A stretch of DNA of 64,000 nt from CBDHHC01 sp965263345 (lineage in GTDB: Bacteria > Pseudomonadota > Alphaproteobacteria > Rhizobiales > CBDHHC01): positions 558,001 through 622,000 of the forward strand of contig CBDHHC010000006.1 of NCBI GenBank assembly GCA_965263345.1, read 5' to 3'. The notes below the pieces were generated by a model. That model saw only the letters and a list, made by a program, of their open reading frames with translations, did not search any database and was not told where the DNA came from. Each line of letters begins with the position of its first letter. Positions within the stretch are counted from its first letter, which is position 1. Positions 53,895 through 63,201 of this stretch are shown here, piece by piece. A program made the position numbers and the translations under genes.

Positions 53895-54271
53895 AATAAT
53901 TGCAAAGCCTTTTGCTGGAAAATTAAACTTATCATCAATGAACAAGCAATCAGAGCAAGGAATGCCGATATAAGTTTTGTTTTCCGCCAATAACCAGTTG
54001 AAAACATTATTAAAGCTGCTCCTGCGTTTGAGACCAGTCCCATTAGCACAACGCCCCAAGGGAATTCATTTTTTGCAATTATCCAGAAACCAGAAATATA
54101 TCCGATTAATAGTGCCAAGATGGCTATTCCATAGAGACGAAAAAGAGTTGTTCCATTCTGAATATCCGTGAGTTTTTCTAACTTATGGATGGGAACAAAA
54201 AGGAATGGTAAGGCGACAAATATCAAGGTGACTCCTATTTTTGCGCTCAGAATCAGACTTAGGAAGGTCAT
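53891..54271 (-). CDS. Small integral membrane protein
   Basis: A 126-residue protein with about four membrane helices (LSLILSAKIGVTLIFVALPF, LFRLYGIAILALLIGYISGF, WGVVLMGLVSNAGAALIMF and LISAFLALIACSLMISLIF). Start ATG 54271 with AAGG nearby; the frame opens to 54289. It is divergent from an HxlR regulator and heads a two-gene operon. Function unknown, possibly the regulator's target. Confidence 0.7.
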   Translation of the reverse strand: MTFLSLILSAKIGVTLIFVALPFLFVPIHKLEKLTDIQNGTTLFRLYGIAILALLIGYISGFWIIAKNEFPWGVVLMGLVSNAGAALIMFSTGYWRKTKLISAFLALIACSLMISLIFQQKALQLL

Positions 54272-54289
54272 TATGCGTATCCTTAACAT

Positions 54290-54308
54290 AAGTTCATATT
54301 TTGAACTT
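54290..54308. promoter_or_regulatory. Probable HxlR operator
   Basis: AAGTTCA (54290-54296) and TGAACTT (54302-54308) form a palindrome in the divergent gap; a further AAGTTCAT lies at 54328, just before the HxlR start. The site likely controls both directions. Confidence 0.6.
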
Positions 54309-54335
54309 AGGATAATATGCTATATCTAAGTTCAT

Positions 54336-54821
54336 ATGTCAAACTCAAAGATGATTCCTGAAATAAAACGGATTAAGAGAGGCCCTATTCCTCTAGATGA
54401 TTGTGGGATGGCGCTTGCTGGTGAGCTTATTGGAGATAAGTGGGTCTTACTTATCTTGAGAGAAGCTTTTTATGGTGTCAGTCGATTTGATGACTTTCGG
54501 GCAGACATTTCTGTGCCTCGTGCTGTCCTAAGTCAACGTCTCGAAAAGCTTGTTCAAGAGACTATTCTTCAAAAAGTTCCTTATCAGGAAAAAGGACATC
54601 GCAAGAGATATGAATATCGACTAACGAAAAGAGGTTATGAACTTGCTTTTGTTCTGCTTGCTCTTCGGCAATGGGGTGATAATCATTTGCGTGATGCGCC
54701 TTCACCGGTTGATGTGATTGATAAAACAACAGGTGAGACGGTTGAGATTGTTTTGGCTACATCAGAAGGGCGCGTTGTGCCGTTGGAAGATGTTACTGTG
54801 AAGGTTAAGGGCAAGTCATAG
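54336..54821 (+). CDS. HxlR-family transcriptional regulator
   Basis: A 161-residue HxlR (DUF24) winged-helix regulator: GELIGDKWVLLILREAFYG, RFDDFRADISVPRAVLSQRL and KGHRKRYEYRLTKRGYEL are the family helix-turn-helix and wing. The Cys in DDCGMAL may be redox sensing, as in some relatives. It is divergent from the two-gene membrane operon with a palindrome between. Confidence 0.92.
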   Translation: MSNSKMIPEIKRIKRGPIPLDDCGMALAGELIGDKWVLLILREAFYGVSRFDDFRADISVPRAVLSQRLEKLVQETILQKVPYQEKGHRKRYEYRLTKRGYELAFVLLALRQWGDNHLRDAPSPVDVIDKTTGETVEIVLATSEGRVVPLEDVTVKVKGKS

Positions 54822-55024
54822 TTCATATATTGGAGCACGTTACAACAGGTCATTTTAATTTGATACTTACCTGGACTGGCCGGCAACCTTTATGCTCCTG
54901 ATTGGATTAATATAACTAATTGTTTTTATTGATATTTATTTTGTATTCTATGTCTAAAAAATGACGTGATTGATAGCATATCATCTTTGAGATTTATATT
55001 TATAAACCCTAGGCGGTTATTGGT

Positions 55025-56326
55025 ATGAAAGTCCTTATTCTTACGTATGGCACCCGAGGTGATGTGCAGCCTTATCTGGCGCTTGGAAAAGGCCTAAAGA
55101 AAGCCGGCCATCATGTTACCTTAGGAACAAGCCATCGATTTCGTGAATTTGTCCAGTCACATGGTCTGGAATTTGGATATATGAATGATGAACTGCTTGC
55201 GATCCTTGAGACCACTGAAGGCAAGGATATTCTAGAAAATACAAATAATGTTTTCCAAGTGATTGGGCAATTTATTAAATTATCAAAAAAGTTTGGCCCC
55301 ATTGGAAAAGCAATTATGAATGAAAGCTGGGACATTGCACGTGAGGTCAAACCAGATTATATCTTGTATAGCCCAAAGACAAACTTTTCTCCTTTTATAG
55401 CTGAAAAACTTGGAATTAAATGTGCTTTAGCAACACCAATACCCATGTTTGTACCAACATCGGAATATCCGTCTCCTGGGTTTCCTGAACTGAAATTTGG
55501 CGGGTGGTACAATCGTTTTGGTTATAAGGTCGTCAATTCCCTGGGTTCTGTATTTTTAGGGAAATATCTTAAAAATTATCGGAAAGAACTTGGTCTTCCT
55601 GCTGTGAAAAAAATAGACCTGTTGAAGGATGAGAATGGGCATAATATTCCAGTGCTTCATGCTTATAGTCAACATGTTTTACCAAGGCCGAATGACTGGC
55701 CAGACAGTGCATATGTGACAGGTTCCTGGTTTCTGGATGAAGATGAAAACTGGACACCACCTTATGAGCTGCAAGCGTTTTTAGGGGCAGGTGATCCTCC
55801 TGTTTATGTTGGTTTTGGATCAATGTCAGGGCGTAACCCTGAACGTTTAACCCTTGCGATTGTTGAGGCCCTTCAGGCCGCTGGAGTGAGGGGGATCCTT
55901 GCAACAGGTTGGGGTGGTTTGAGGGCAGATGCGTTACCTGATACAATTTTGAAGATAGACAGTGCACCGCATGCGTGGCTGTTTCCACACATGGCGGCTG
56001 TTGTGCATCATGGTGGGGCCGGGACCACAGCCGCGGGTCTTAGAGCGGGTAAACCTTCAATTGTTACTCCTTTTTTTGGAGACCAACCTTTTTGGGCTAA
56101 GCGTCTTCATAAACTCGGTGTTTCCCCAAAACCGATCCCGCAAAAAAAATTGACCCGTGATAGGCTTACACAAGCACTCATTGAAGTCACCACAAATCAA
56201 GACATGATAAATACTGCTGAGAGTCTAGGACAAAAAATGAGACGTGAAGATGGTGTTGTTTATGCTGTTTCTTTGATTGAGCAATTTGCGTTGAAAAAAA
56301 CAAAAGACACCCAGTTGTTAAGTTAG
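55025..56326 (+). CDS. Family 1 glycosyltransferase (UGT-like)
   Basis: A GT-B-fold, family 1 transferase of 433 residues, related to sterol or macrolide glucosyltransferases. N-terminal LTYGTRGDVQPYLALGKGLK and VTLGTSHRFREFV; C-terminal nucleotide-sugar domain with YVGFGSMSGRNPE, HAWLFPHMAAVVHHGGAGTT and GKPSIVTPFFGDQPFWAKRL. A lipid or secondary-metabolite acceptor is likely. No clear partner gene. Confidence 0.88.
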   Translation: MKVLILTYGTRGDVQPYLALGKGLKKAGHHVTLGTSHRFREFVQSHGLEFGYMNDELLAILETTEGKDILENTNNVFQVIGQFIKLSKKFGPIGKAIMNESWDIAREVKPDYILYSPKTNFSPFIAEKLGIKCALATPIPMFVPTSEYPSPGFPELKFGGWYNRFGYKVVNSLGSVFLGKYLKNYRKELGLPAVKKIDLLKDENGHNIPVLHAYSQHVLPRPNDWPDSAYVTGSWFLDEDENWTPPYELQAFLGAGDPPVYVGFGSMSGRNPERLTLAIVEALQAAGVRGILATGWGGLRADALPDTILKIDSAPHAWLFPHMAAVVHHGGAGTTAAGLRAGKPSIVTPFFGDQPFWAKRLHKLGVSPKPIPQKKLTRDRLTQALIEVTTNQDMINTAESLGQKMRREDGVVYAVSLIEQFALKKTKDTQLLS

Positions 56327-56442
56327 AAAATTTATTAGAATTATTCTCTCTCAATTCGGAATAGTATTGTTAAACTGTGATCTTTAGCTTATTGGTATGT
56401 TTTTGAAATTTAATAAAAATTCCAATTAAAGTCAGTGTTCGT

Positions 56443-57768
56443 ATGTTGTTAGTTGTTCTGAGTTGTCACGTTTTTTCCATAAGTCGTTTGAAAGTATTTG
56501 GTGTGCAAGCTGGCCTTGTTTTGTGTCTTGTTGTGTTGACGACTTTTTCCAGTCATAGCTCTGGTTTTGGTTCGCATTGTTGTGATGATTTAGATGAGCG
56601 TATTACTCAATTAGAACAGGGTATTGCCCGTAAGGGACCTCGAACCGTCTCCCTCAAGCTTTCCGGCTGGATGAATATGGGGCTTATGGTGTGGGATGAT
56701 GGGGCGTTGAGGGATGCTTATATCGTCGATAACTCTGAATTGAACACGCGGTTTCGTTTTACAGGTTTTGCCAATTTTTCTCGTGGTTGGAAAGCCGGGT
56801 ATCGTTATGAATTTGGTTTTTCCTCTCTTGGTCCGCGTGGTCCTGGAGTGCCAGGATCAGACAGTGTTGATCAGCTTTTTGCGAGCAATGCAAATCAAGA
56901 GATTAATGTTCGTATCGCTGATATCTGGGTGCAGAATAAAGGGCTTGGACGTGTCACACTTGGGTTTGGTAATCCGCCATCCTGGTTTGTTAAAAACTGG
57001 GCGGGTCGTGTTTCGGGGACTAATTTTGTCTCGGACAGTTCTCCTCAAGTTGGCATGAGTTTCTTTTTACGCAAATCGGATGGCACACTCACGACTGCCC
57101 GTTGGCGTCAATTTATCAATGGGCGTGTTGGTCCGCGTATCAATCGGATACAATGGTCTTCTCCAAACTATAAAGGGTTTCAACTTCAAGCGGGCTTTGG
57201 TGAAGATGATTGGTGGGATGTTGCGCTTTATTATAACTCGTCATTCAAGTCCACTAAGCTGATGGGGGCTTTGACTTATAAGTATACCGACGATTCGGTT
57301 TTTCCTGTTGGTGGTCCTGCTCCTTTTTATGAAATTAAGGGATCGCTTGGGGCCTGGCACAAGCCGAGTGGATTATATCTCTGGGGGGCTTCAGCGACAA
57401 GAAACTGGGATGATCCTGTTTTGGAGGGTGGGTATGATTGGTATGGGCAGTTTGGTATAAAACGCAAGTTTAATAGATTGGGGTATACTGCTCTTTATGC
57501 AGATTATGGAGATCATACCAATATCAGGACTGGTTTTTCTGCATCAGCGCTTGGGTTTGATAGTGCGCTTGTGGGGGATACTCATGGAAGGTATTGGGGG
57601 TTTGGGCTTGTGCAGTGGGTTCCTTCTGCCAATATGGAACTTTATGCTGTTTATCGCAATTATGAGATCGATCAATTGACTGTTGTCAGTGATGTTGGGG
57701 CGTTTATCGAGGATGTCGATCTGGAGGGTTTTCAAACATTGTTTTTGGGGGCAAGGTTGAAGTTTTGA
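56443..57768 (+). CDS. Porin-like outer-membrane beta-barrel protein
   Basis: A 441-residue protein that resembles alphaproteobacterial porins. A hydrophobic export segment (about 20-45) is followed by a short coiled stretch (CCDDLDERITQLEQGIARKG), then repeated beta strands ending in an aromatic C-terminus (FLGARLKF, Phe last), the usual outer-membrane assembly signal. Strands such as LKLSGWMNMGLMVW, GYRYEFGF and FGIKRKFNRLGY are visible. The start is uncertain; an in-frame TTG about 48 bases later gives a more usual signal peptide. Substrate unknown. Confidence 0.82.
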   Translation: MLLVVLSCHVFSISRLKVFGVQAGLVLCLVVLTTFSSHSSGFGSHCCDDLDERITQLEQGIARKGPRTVSLKLSGWMNMGLMVWDDGALRDAYIVDNSELNTRFRFTGFANFSRGWKAGYRYEFGFSSLGPRGPGVPGSDSVDQLFASNANQEINVRIADIWVQNKGLGRVTLGFGNPPSWFVKNWAGRVSGTNFVSDSSPQVGMSFFLRKSDGTLTTARWRQFINGRVGPRINRIQWSSPNYKGFQLQAGFGEDDWWDVALYYNSSFKSTKLMGALTYKYTDDSVFPVGGPAPFYEIKGSLGAWHKPSGLYLWGASATRNWDDPVLEGGYDWYGQFGIKRKFNRLGYTALYADYGDHTNIRTGFSASALGFDSALVGDTHGRYWGFGLVQWVPSANMELYAVYRNYEIDQLTVVSDVGAFIEDVDLEGFQTLFLGARLKF

Positions 57769-58116
57769 GTGATTGTTGAGGATTTTAATATTTCCTTTAC
57801 TGTAAAGTACAAACTTAAAATACATAGGAAAAAAGTCCTTGACACCGTAACGGTACTCTGTTATGGTTATGGCATAATCGAGAGAGTTCCGGCGGAATTC
57901 AGTATTTTTCTCAAATGATATTATCAAATAATACCCTGCGGTAAAACTTCACAGTGGTTGTGATAACTTGATGTAATTTTAATTTTTTTATATATAACAA
58001 TAAGTTACCCTTTAGGTGGAATGCTAGTTGCCAAGATCTTGATATTGTTGTGATTTATTTATTGTACTAAAGTATAATAAGTGAATTTAATATTCTTCTT
58101 GAGGCATCTCTCGATC
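57769..58116. other. Intergenic region with an orphan-looking promoter
   Basis: 348 bp. At about 57839-57867 lies TTGACA-N17-TATGGT, a good sigma-70-type promoter, inside which ACCGTAACGGT is a short palindrome. It is more than 200 bp before the next gene. A GTTCC/GGAAT hairpin follows near 57887. It may drive the HEAT-repeat gene through a long leader or a small RNA. Confidence 0.4.
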
Positions 58117-58767
58117 ATGAAACTTATCAAAAGTCTTACATTTATATTTTGTCTTATCATCATTTCTATACCTTTTAATTTAGCAAATGCTAAACAAACA
58201 AAACCGCTCATCATTATTTTGGCTGATCCAAATGTCGATTATGAAAAGAAGATTGGTGCTGCAAGGCAGCTTGGAAATTTGAATGATGAGCGGGCGATTG
58301 TCCCATTGATAGTACTTGTTAAACAAGGAAATTTTTATGCTTCTCTTGCATTACGTAAAATGAAACATGAGGGCAGTATTGAGCCTCTTATCAAGTTACT
58401 GAAAGAGGATAATGCTTTTGCGGCAGATATATTAGGTAAGTTTCGTAATAAGAGAGCTTTGAATGCTTTATTACAGGCTGCTCAAGATAGTCAAAACTGG
58501 CAAACAAGACGGTCAGCATTGAAGGCTTTAAGCGGTCACAAAACGATTGCTGTGATAAAAGTTTTTGTAACAAAACTTCTTACAGATCAATCAAAATGGG
58601 TTCGACGGACAGCGGCATACAGTCTTGTGGATGTTAAAGACACACATGTGATTGATGCTTTTATCAAAGCTTTAAAAGATAGTGATGACGAAGTTCGTCG
58701 TATTGCTAAGCTTGCTTTAGGTTATTCCAATGATCCTAAGGCGAAAAGAGCTTTATTGAACTTTTAG
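58117..58767 (+). CDS. Exported HEAT-repeat protein
   Basis: A 216-residue protein with a signal peptide (1-25, ending NLANA) and about five HEAT repeats of the PBS-lyase type: KKIGAARQLGNLNDERAIVP, FYASLALRKMKHEGSIEPLI, WQTRRSALKALSGHKTIAVI, KWVRRTAAYSLVDVKDTHVI and DEVRRIAKLALGYSNDPKAK. Such modules bind proteins; here in the periplasm. I start at ATG 58117; the frame opens from GTG 58081. Convergent with a LysR gene. Confidence 0.82.
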   Translation: MKLIKSLTFIFCLIIISIPFNLANAKQTKPLIIILADPNVDYEKKIGAARQLGNLNDERAIVPLIVLVKQGNFYASLALRKMKHEGSIEPLIKLLKEDNAFAADILGKFRNKRALNALLQAAQDSQNWQTRRSALKALSGHKTIAVIKVFVTKLLTDQSKWVRRTAAYSLVDVKDTHVIDAFIKALKDSDDEVRRIAKLALGYSNDPKAKRALLNF

Positions 58768-58780
58768 GAACTGTTTAAAC

Positions 58781-59671
58781 TTAAATCTTTGATAGAAATT
58801 CAGCTAGTAAATCATAAACCAACCGAATGCGGCGGCTTTTGTGAAGCTCACTGTGGGAGAGGAGCCAGATGGGATAAATCATCGTTTGGATATCTGGAAA
58901 GACTCGTTCCATATTTGGTGATTGTTCGGCAATTTTGTCAGACATGGGGCAGATACCATGGCCGCGTTTTGCCATCTCCCATACGAAGATGCCATTACCT
59001 GAATTGAAATGGAAATTTTTTTGGGTCAGTTTGCAACCCAAAAGTTCCATATGTGTAATCATTTCATCTACGTTTCCAAAACTTAAGAATCTATGCTTGC
59101 TTGCATCCTTATGAGATTTTGGATGACCATATTTTTTTAGGTATGTTTTTGAAGCATAAAAGTGGGCACTTGCTTCGTTGACCAGTTTGGCAATGAGATT
59201 TGGTTGTTCCGGGCGAACATTTCGGATAGCTATATCTGCTTCGTGTCTTTGTAGATCGCGAATATCGTTGACTGCGATGATTTCAATTTGAAGATTAGGT
59301 GCGGCATCATAAAGCTGCTCAATGAAAGGTGGCAGGAGATAATTCGCAAAAATATCTGAAACTGTAATTTTCACAGTTCCTTCTATGGACTGGCTTTGTC
59401 CTGTGGCGATGAGAGATATCTGCTTGGCGGCATTTCCCATAGTGCGAACATGTTCTAAGAGTTCTAAGCCTGACGGAGTGAGCTCGAGCGAGCGGCCGAT
59501 CCGCTCAAATAAGACGACATTTAGTTCTTCTTCCAACGCAGCGACCTGTCTTCCTAATGTTGGTTGTGTCAGGCCAAGAGCTTTGGATGCGGCAGAGAAT
59601 GACCCTTCTTCTGCTGTGACCAGAAAAGCGCGGATTTGGTTCCAGTCAAATGTGATTGTTTTCCAGTTCAT
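58781..59671 (-). CDS. LysR-family transcriptional regulator
   Basis: A 296-residue LysR regulator. DNA-binding part: FLVTAEEGSFSAASKALGL then TQPTLGRQVAALEEELNVVL and FERIGRSLELTPSG. Effector domain from about residue 95 (GTVKITVSDIFANYLLPPF, ADIAIRNVRPEQPNL). Divergent from the methyltransferase gene, its likely target. Confidence 0.92.
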   Translation of the reverse strand: MNWKTITFDWNQIRAFLVTAEEGSFSAASKALGLTQPTLGRQVAALEEELNVVLFERIGRSLELTPSGLELLEHVRTMGNAAKQISLIATGQSQSIEGTVKITVSDIFANYLLPPFIEQLYDAAPNLQIEIIAVNDIRDLQRHEADIAIRNVRPEQPNLIAKLVNEASAHFYASKTYLKKYGHPKSHKDASKHRFLSFGNVDEMITHMELLGCKLTQKNFHFNSGNGIFVWEMAKRGHGICPMSDKIAEQSPNMERVFPDIQTMIYPIWLLSHSELHKSRRIRLVYDLLAEFLSKI

Positions 59672-59701
59672 GCATTTTTGTATGGGTTAAGTGCATTTTT
59701 C
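59672..59701. promoter_or_regulatory. Direct repeats in the LysR / methyltransferase gap
   Basis: TGCATTTTT occurs at 59672 and again at 59693, 21 bp (two helical turns) apart, beside the LysR start; ATGCAT returns near 59729. Candidate LysR half sites. Confidence 0.4.
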
Positions 59702-59769
59702 GTCAATTGACTGTGAATAATGCATGATTATATCACAAATGTAAATCATTACTTAGGGAAGGTTCTATT

Positions 59770-60405
59770 ATGTCAGATGCTGCAAAGTTTTGGGATGTTC
59801 GTGCAGAGAAATATTCCAAGTCAAAGATTTCAGATATGGCTGCCTATGATCGAACACTTGATCATGTGCGGACTTATTTAAAACCAGAGGATGATGTTCT
59901 TGAACTTGGTTGTGGGACGGGTAGCACAGCATTGAAGCTTAGAGATTCAGTTTCATCTTACCTGGCAACCGATTTTTCATCCGGTATGATTGATATTGCG
60001 AACAGAAAACTTCAAGGACAAGAGCGGATAAATATTGAGTTTAAGACAGCTGATGTTTCCAGCCTGTTGGCAACCGGTCAGCAGTATGATGTTCTGATGG
60101 CTTTTAATCTGTTGCATTTGTTGCCAGGTCTCGAATATGACCTTTTGAAAATAAAATCTCTCATCAAGCCTGGTGGTTTGTTTATTTCAAAGACAGTTTG
60201 TAAGCCTTTGACTGGTATGCCGTTTCAACTTCGGATGATGATGTTTGTTTTGCCGATTATGCAAGCCGTAGGTATGGCACCTTTTGTTAAAATACGGCCT
60301 ATTAACGAATTTGAGCAGATTATCGAGAAACCTGGTTTTGAAATTCTTGAGACGGCTAATTATCCTGCATCACCACCAAGCCGATTTATTGTTGCAAAAT
60401 GCTAG
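59770..60405 (+). CDS. Class I SAM-dependent methyltransferase
   Basis: A 211-residue Rossmann-fold methyltransferase. Motif I VLELGCGTGSTALKL, then LATDFSSGMIDIA and YDVLMAFNLLHLL. Post-motif GGLFISKTVCKPL. The acceptor is unknown. It follows GGAAGG and is divergent from the LysR regulator. Confidence 0.9.
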   Translation: MSDAAKFWDVRAEKYSKSKISDMAAYDRTLDHVRTYLKPEDDVLELGCGTGSTALKLRDSVSSYLATDFSSGMIDIANRKLQGQERINIEFKTADVSSLLATGQQYDVLMAFNLLHLLPGLEYDLLKIKSLIKPGGLFISKTVCKPLTGMPFQLRMMMFVLPIMQAVGMAPFVKIRPINEFEQIIEKPGFEILETANYPASPPSRFIVAKC

Positions 60406-60425
60406 AAAATAGGAGTGTGTCGTAA

Positions 60426-60442
60426 ATGTTATAATGTAACAT
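60426..60442. promoter_or_regulatory. Zur box 1 upstream of the ZnuD-like receptor
   Basis: ATGTTATAATGTAACAT, palindromic, 113 bp before the receptor start and just after the methyltransferase gene. Confidence 0.75.
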
Positions 60443-60520
60443 AAAGCCCACATTCTTCTATAAAAACCATCAAAAGCTGACATGGAGCATGTACATTATA
60501 CATAAACCAAGCTAGCCAAT

Positions 60521-60537
60521 ATGTTATATTATAACAT
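60521..60537. promoter_or_regulatory. Zur box 2 upstream of the ZnuD-like receptor
   Basis: ATGTTATATTATAACAT, a perfect palindrome 18 bp before the ATG at 60555, so it overlaps the expected promoter or start of transcription. Confidence 0.85.
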
Positions 60538-60554
60538 AAAAGAGGCTTTGTATT

Positions 60555-62654
60555 ATGTTGCGTATGTGTTTTGGTGTTCTATTAGGAGCACTGGTGCATT
60601 TTTTGGTATCCTCAACGGTACATGCACAAGAGACTTTAGAACTTCCTGGGATTGTTGTTACGGCGAGTCCTTTTGAGACACCTGAGGATGAAGTTTTTGC
60701 AGCTACAACTGTGATTTCTGAAGAAGAAATTGAAAGTACATTTTCGCGAACACTTGGTGATACGTTCTTTACGAAACCTGGTGTAACTTCATCTACTTTT
60801 GCTGCTGGTGCCAGCCGTCCGATTATTCGTGGACTTGATAATTTCCGAGTGGGAATTGTGGAAAATGGAATTGGTGTGCATGATGTTTCTGCTTTGAGTG
60901 AAGATCACGGTATTCCTATTGATCCTCTTGCAACTCAGAAGATTGAAATTATTCGCGGACCAGCTACTTTGCGTTGGGGCTCTCAAGCAATTGGTGGTGT
61001 TGTTAATGCTACCAACAATAGAATTCCTAGTGAAATTCCTAATGGTCAATATCAGTATTTAGAAATAGATGGTGGTTATTCATCTGTTGATAATGGTCGT
61101 GAGGGATCTGTGGTTTTAGGTGCTGGAATTGGAAACTTTGCGTTTCATGCGGATGTTTATAAGCGCCAAGGAGATGATTACGACACGCCTGATGGGGTTC
61201 AAGAAGGTACAAGCTATGACGCTGAAGGCGGAGCTTTAGGTGCTTCTCTTGTTTTTGATCGTGGTTATATTGGTGTTTCTTATTCAAGATATCAAAGTCT
61301 TTATTTTATTCCAGGTGAAGAAGCTACTGAGAGGGCTCTAAGAATTGATCTTGAGCAGGATAAGTTTAGTTCTAAAGGTGAGTATCGCCCAAGAGACAGT
61401 TTTATTTCTCATATTAAATATTGGTTCGGCTATACTGATTATATACATGATGAAATTGGCGAAGATGAAGATACTGGCGAATTAAGTGTTGGATCAACAT
61501 TTGAGAACAAGCAGTATGAAGCAAGAACTGAAATTTTGCACAACCCTTTCTCGACATCTTTTGGGCCTATGAAAGGTGCTCTTGGATTTCAGTATGGATA
61601 TCGTGATCTACAAGCTGCTGGTGAAGGCGGCGAATTGCTAGCTCCAAGTGAAACAGTCAACTTTGCTGCTTATCTTTTTGAAGAGCTTCAAGCTACTGAT
61701 AAATTGAAATTGCAATTTGCTGGACGTCTTGAGCATGTTGATATTGATGGTGCTGCCTCTGAGTTTACTAGCTTGACTTTTGAAGAAGAATTTGAAGGTG
61801 AAGCTGAGCCTGCGAGCCGTACTTTTACACCATATAGCTTAAGTACTGGTGCGTTGTATCAATTCTCAAATGGTATTGTTGGTCGTGTGACAGGACAATA
61901 TGTTGAGCGTGCGCCAGATGTGCTTGAATTGTTTGCTAAAGGCCCACATGAAGCAACAGAAACTTTTGAGATTGGTGATCCAAATCTTGATAAGGAAAAA
62001 GCTGTTTCCGTTGAAGTTGGCTTGAAAAAGTCAGAAGGACGTTTGCGTTTTGATGCATCTGCTTATTATTCCAAGTATGATGGATTTATTTTCAAGGACA
62101 TTACTGGAAATGCTTGTATAGAAGGTGGTGGCTGTTTCGTTGAAGGTGCCCCTGAACTCGCTGGAGAAGAAGGGCTCACTCAGATTTTATATTCTCAGAA
62201 AGATGCAACTATTTATGGTGTCGAGCTTTCTGCTTCATATGATGTAGCTGAGTATGCTCATGGAACAGTTGGTATTGACGGCCAATATGATTTTGTTCGT
62301 GCTGAATTTGATGATGGTACAAATGTTCCTCGTATCACTCCACAGCGTCTTGGTTTTGGTGTCTATTACAAAAGCGAAGACCTATATGCTAGAGTCGGAG
62401 CTCTTCATGCGTTTAGACAAGATGATACAGCAGAAAATGAAGGTGCGACTAGTGGTTATACTCTGGTAAATGCTGAGGTGAACTATACGTTTAAGTTCGA
62501 AGAAACTGGTGGACTTGTTCCTGAGTTTACAATCGGTATTACAGGTGAGAACCTTCTTGATGATGATGTTCGTAATCATGTCTCATTCAAAAAAGAAGAT
62601 GTTCTTCAACCAGGAAGAAACATCCTGCTTCGTGGTAAAATGAAGCTGAATTAA
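60555..62654 (+). CDS. znuD: TonB-dependent outer-membrane receptor, ZnuD-like
   Basis: A 699-residue TonB-dependent receptor: signal peptide (to VHAQ), a TonB-box-like start LELPGIVVTASPF, plug domain (SRPIIRGLDNFRVGIVENGI, IEIIRGPATLRWGSQAIGGV) and a 22-strand-type barrel ending in an aromatic-poor MKLN. The loop VHDVSALSEDHGIPID is the one typical of ZnuD zinc receptors. Two Zur boxes upstream make zinc uptake the best reading. It would feed zinc into the periplasm for a permease. Confidence 0.88.
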   Translation: MLRMCFGVLLGALVHFLVSSTVHAQETLELPGIVVTASPFETPEDEVFAATTVISEEEIESTFSRTLGDTFFTKPGVTSSTFAAGASRPIIRGLDNFRVGIVENGIGVHDVSALSEDHGIPIDPLATQKIEIIRGPATLRWGSQAIGGVVNATNNRIPSEIPNGQYQYLEIDGGYSSVDNGREGSVVLGAGIGNFAFHADVYKRQGDDYDTPDGVQEGTSYDAEGGALGASLVFDRGYIGVSYSRYQSLYFIPGEEATERALRIDLEQDKFSSKGEYRPRDSFISHIKYWFGYTDYIHDEIGEDEDTGELSVGSTFENKQYEARTEILHNPFSTSFGPMKGALGFQYGYRDLQAAGEGGELLAPSETVNFAAYLFEELQATDKLKLQFAGRLEHVDIDGAASEFTSLTFEEEFEGEAEPASRTFTPYSLSTGALYQFSNGIVGRVTGQYVERAPDVLELFAKGPHEATETFEIGDPNLDKEKAVSVEVGLKKSEGRLRFDASAYYSKYDGFIFKDITGNACIEGGGCFVEGAPELAGEEGLTQILYSQKDATIYGVELSASYDVAEYAHGTVGIDGQYDFVRAEFDDGTNVPRITPQRLGFGVYYKSEDLYARVGALHAFRQDDTAENEGATSGYTLVNAEVNYTFKFEETGGLVPEFTIGITGENLLDDDVRNHVSFKKEDVLQPGRNILLRGKMKLN

Positions 62655-62667
62655 TTATAGAAACTTT

Positions 62668-62698
62668 TAAGGGGGAAATTTTCCCCCTTATTTCTTTC
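62668..62698 (+). terminator. Terminator of the ZnuD-like gene
   Basis: TAAGGGGGAAA pairs with TTTCCCCCTTA around a very small loop, followed by TTTCTTTCC. Confidence 0.7.
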
Positions 62699-62778
62699 CT
62701 ACTACCAAAATATAATATTCTTTTTTTTTTCTTAGCTCTTATAACAAACCGATTTTAACATACGAGATTGGATCGGTT

Positions 62779-63192
62779 ATGAGCAAAAAAGACGATACGC
62801 ACTCAGATAAATATTTTGAAGGTTTGCTGTCACAAGGCGAGGCTATGCGCAGACAGGTGCTTGGAAATGCACATGTCGATAAGTCACTCGCATCAGCGGA
62901 TGAATTTAATCGCCCGATGCAGGAAATGATTACAGCTTTTGCCTGGGGGGATGTCTGGAACAGAGAAGGTCTTTCGCTTAAAACACGTAGCATGTTGAAT
63001 ATTGCGATGTTAACAGCTCTTTGTCATCATAATGAGCTTGGGGTTCATGTGAAGGGAGCTATTAATAATGGGTGTTCTCCTGAAGAGATCCGAGAAGCCA
63101 TTATTCATGCATCTGTATATGCAGGTGCACCAGCCGGTTTGAGTGCGATGCGTGTTGCGACCTCTGTTTTGAAGGAAATGGGGGAGATTTAG
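62779..63192 (+). CDS. Carboxymuconolactone decarboxylase-like protein
   Basis: A 137-residue CMD/AhpD-fold protein of the PcaC type. The motifs WGDVWNREGLSLKTRSMLNIA, HHNELGVHVKGAINNG, EEIREAIIHASVYAG and PAGLSAMRVA match gamma-carboxymuconolactone decarboxylases rather than AhpD, since the redox Cys-x-x-Cys is missing. No other aromatic-catabolism gene is near, so its real substrate is uncertain. Confidence 0.88.
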   Translation: MSKKDDTHSDKYFEGLLSQGEAMRRQVLGNAHVDKSLASADEFNRPMQEMITAFAWGDVWNREGLSLKTRSMLNIAMLTALCHHNELGVHVKGAINNGCSPEEIREAIIHASVYAGAPAGLSAMRVATSVLKEMGEI

Positions 63193-63201
63193 GGGGATGT
63201 T

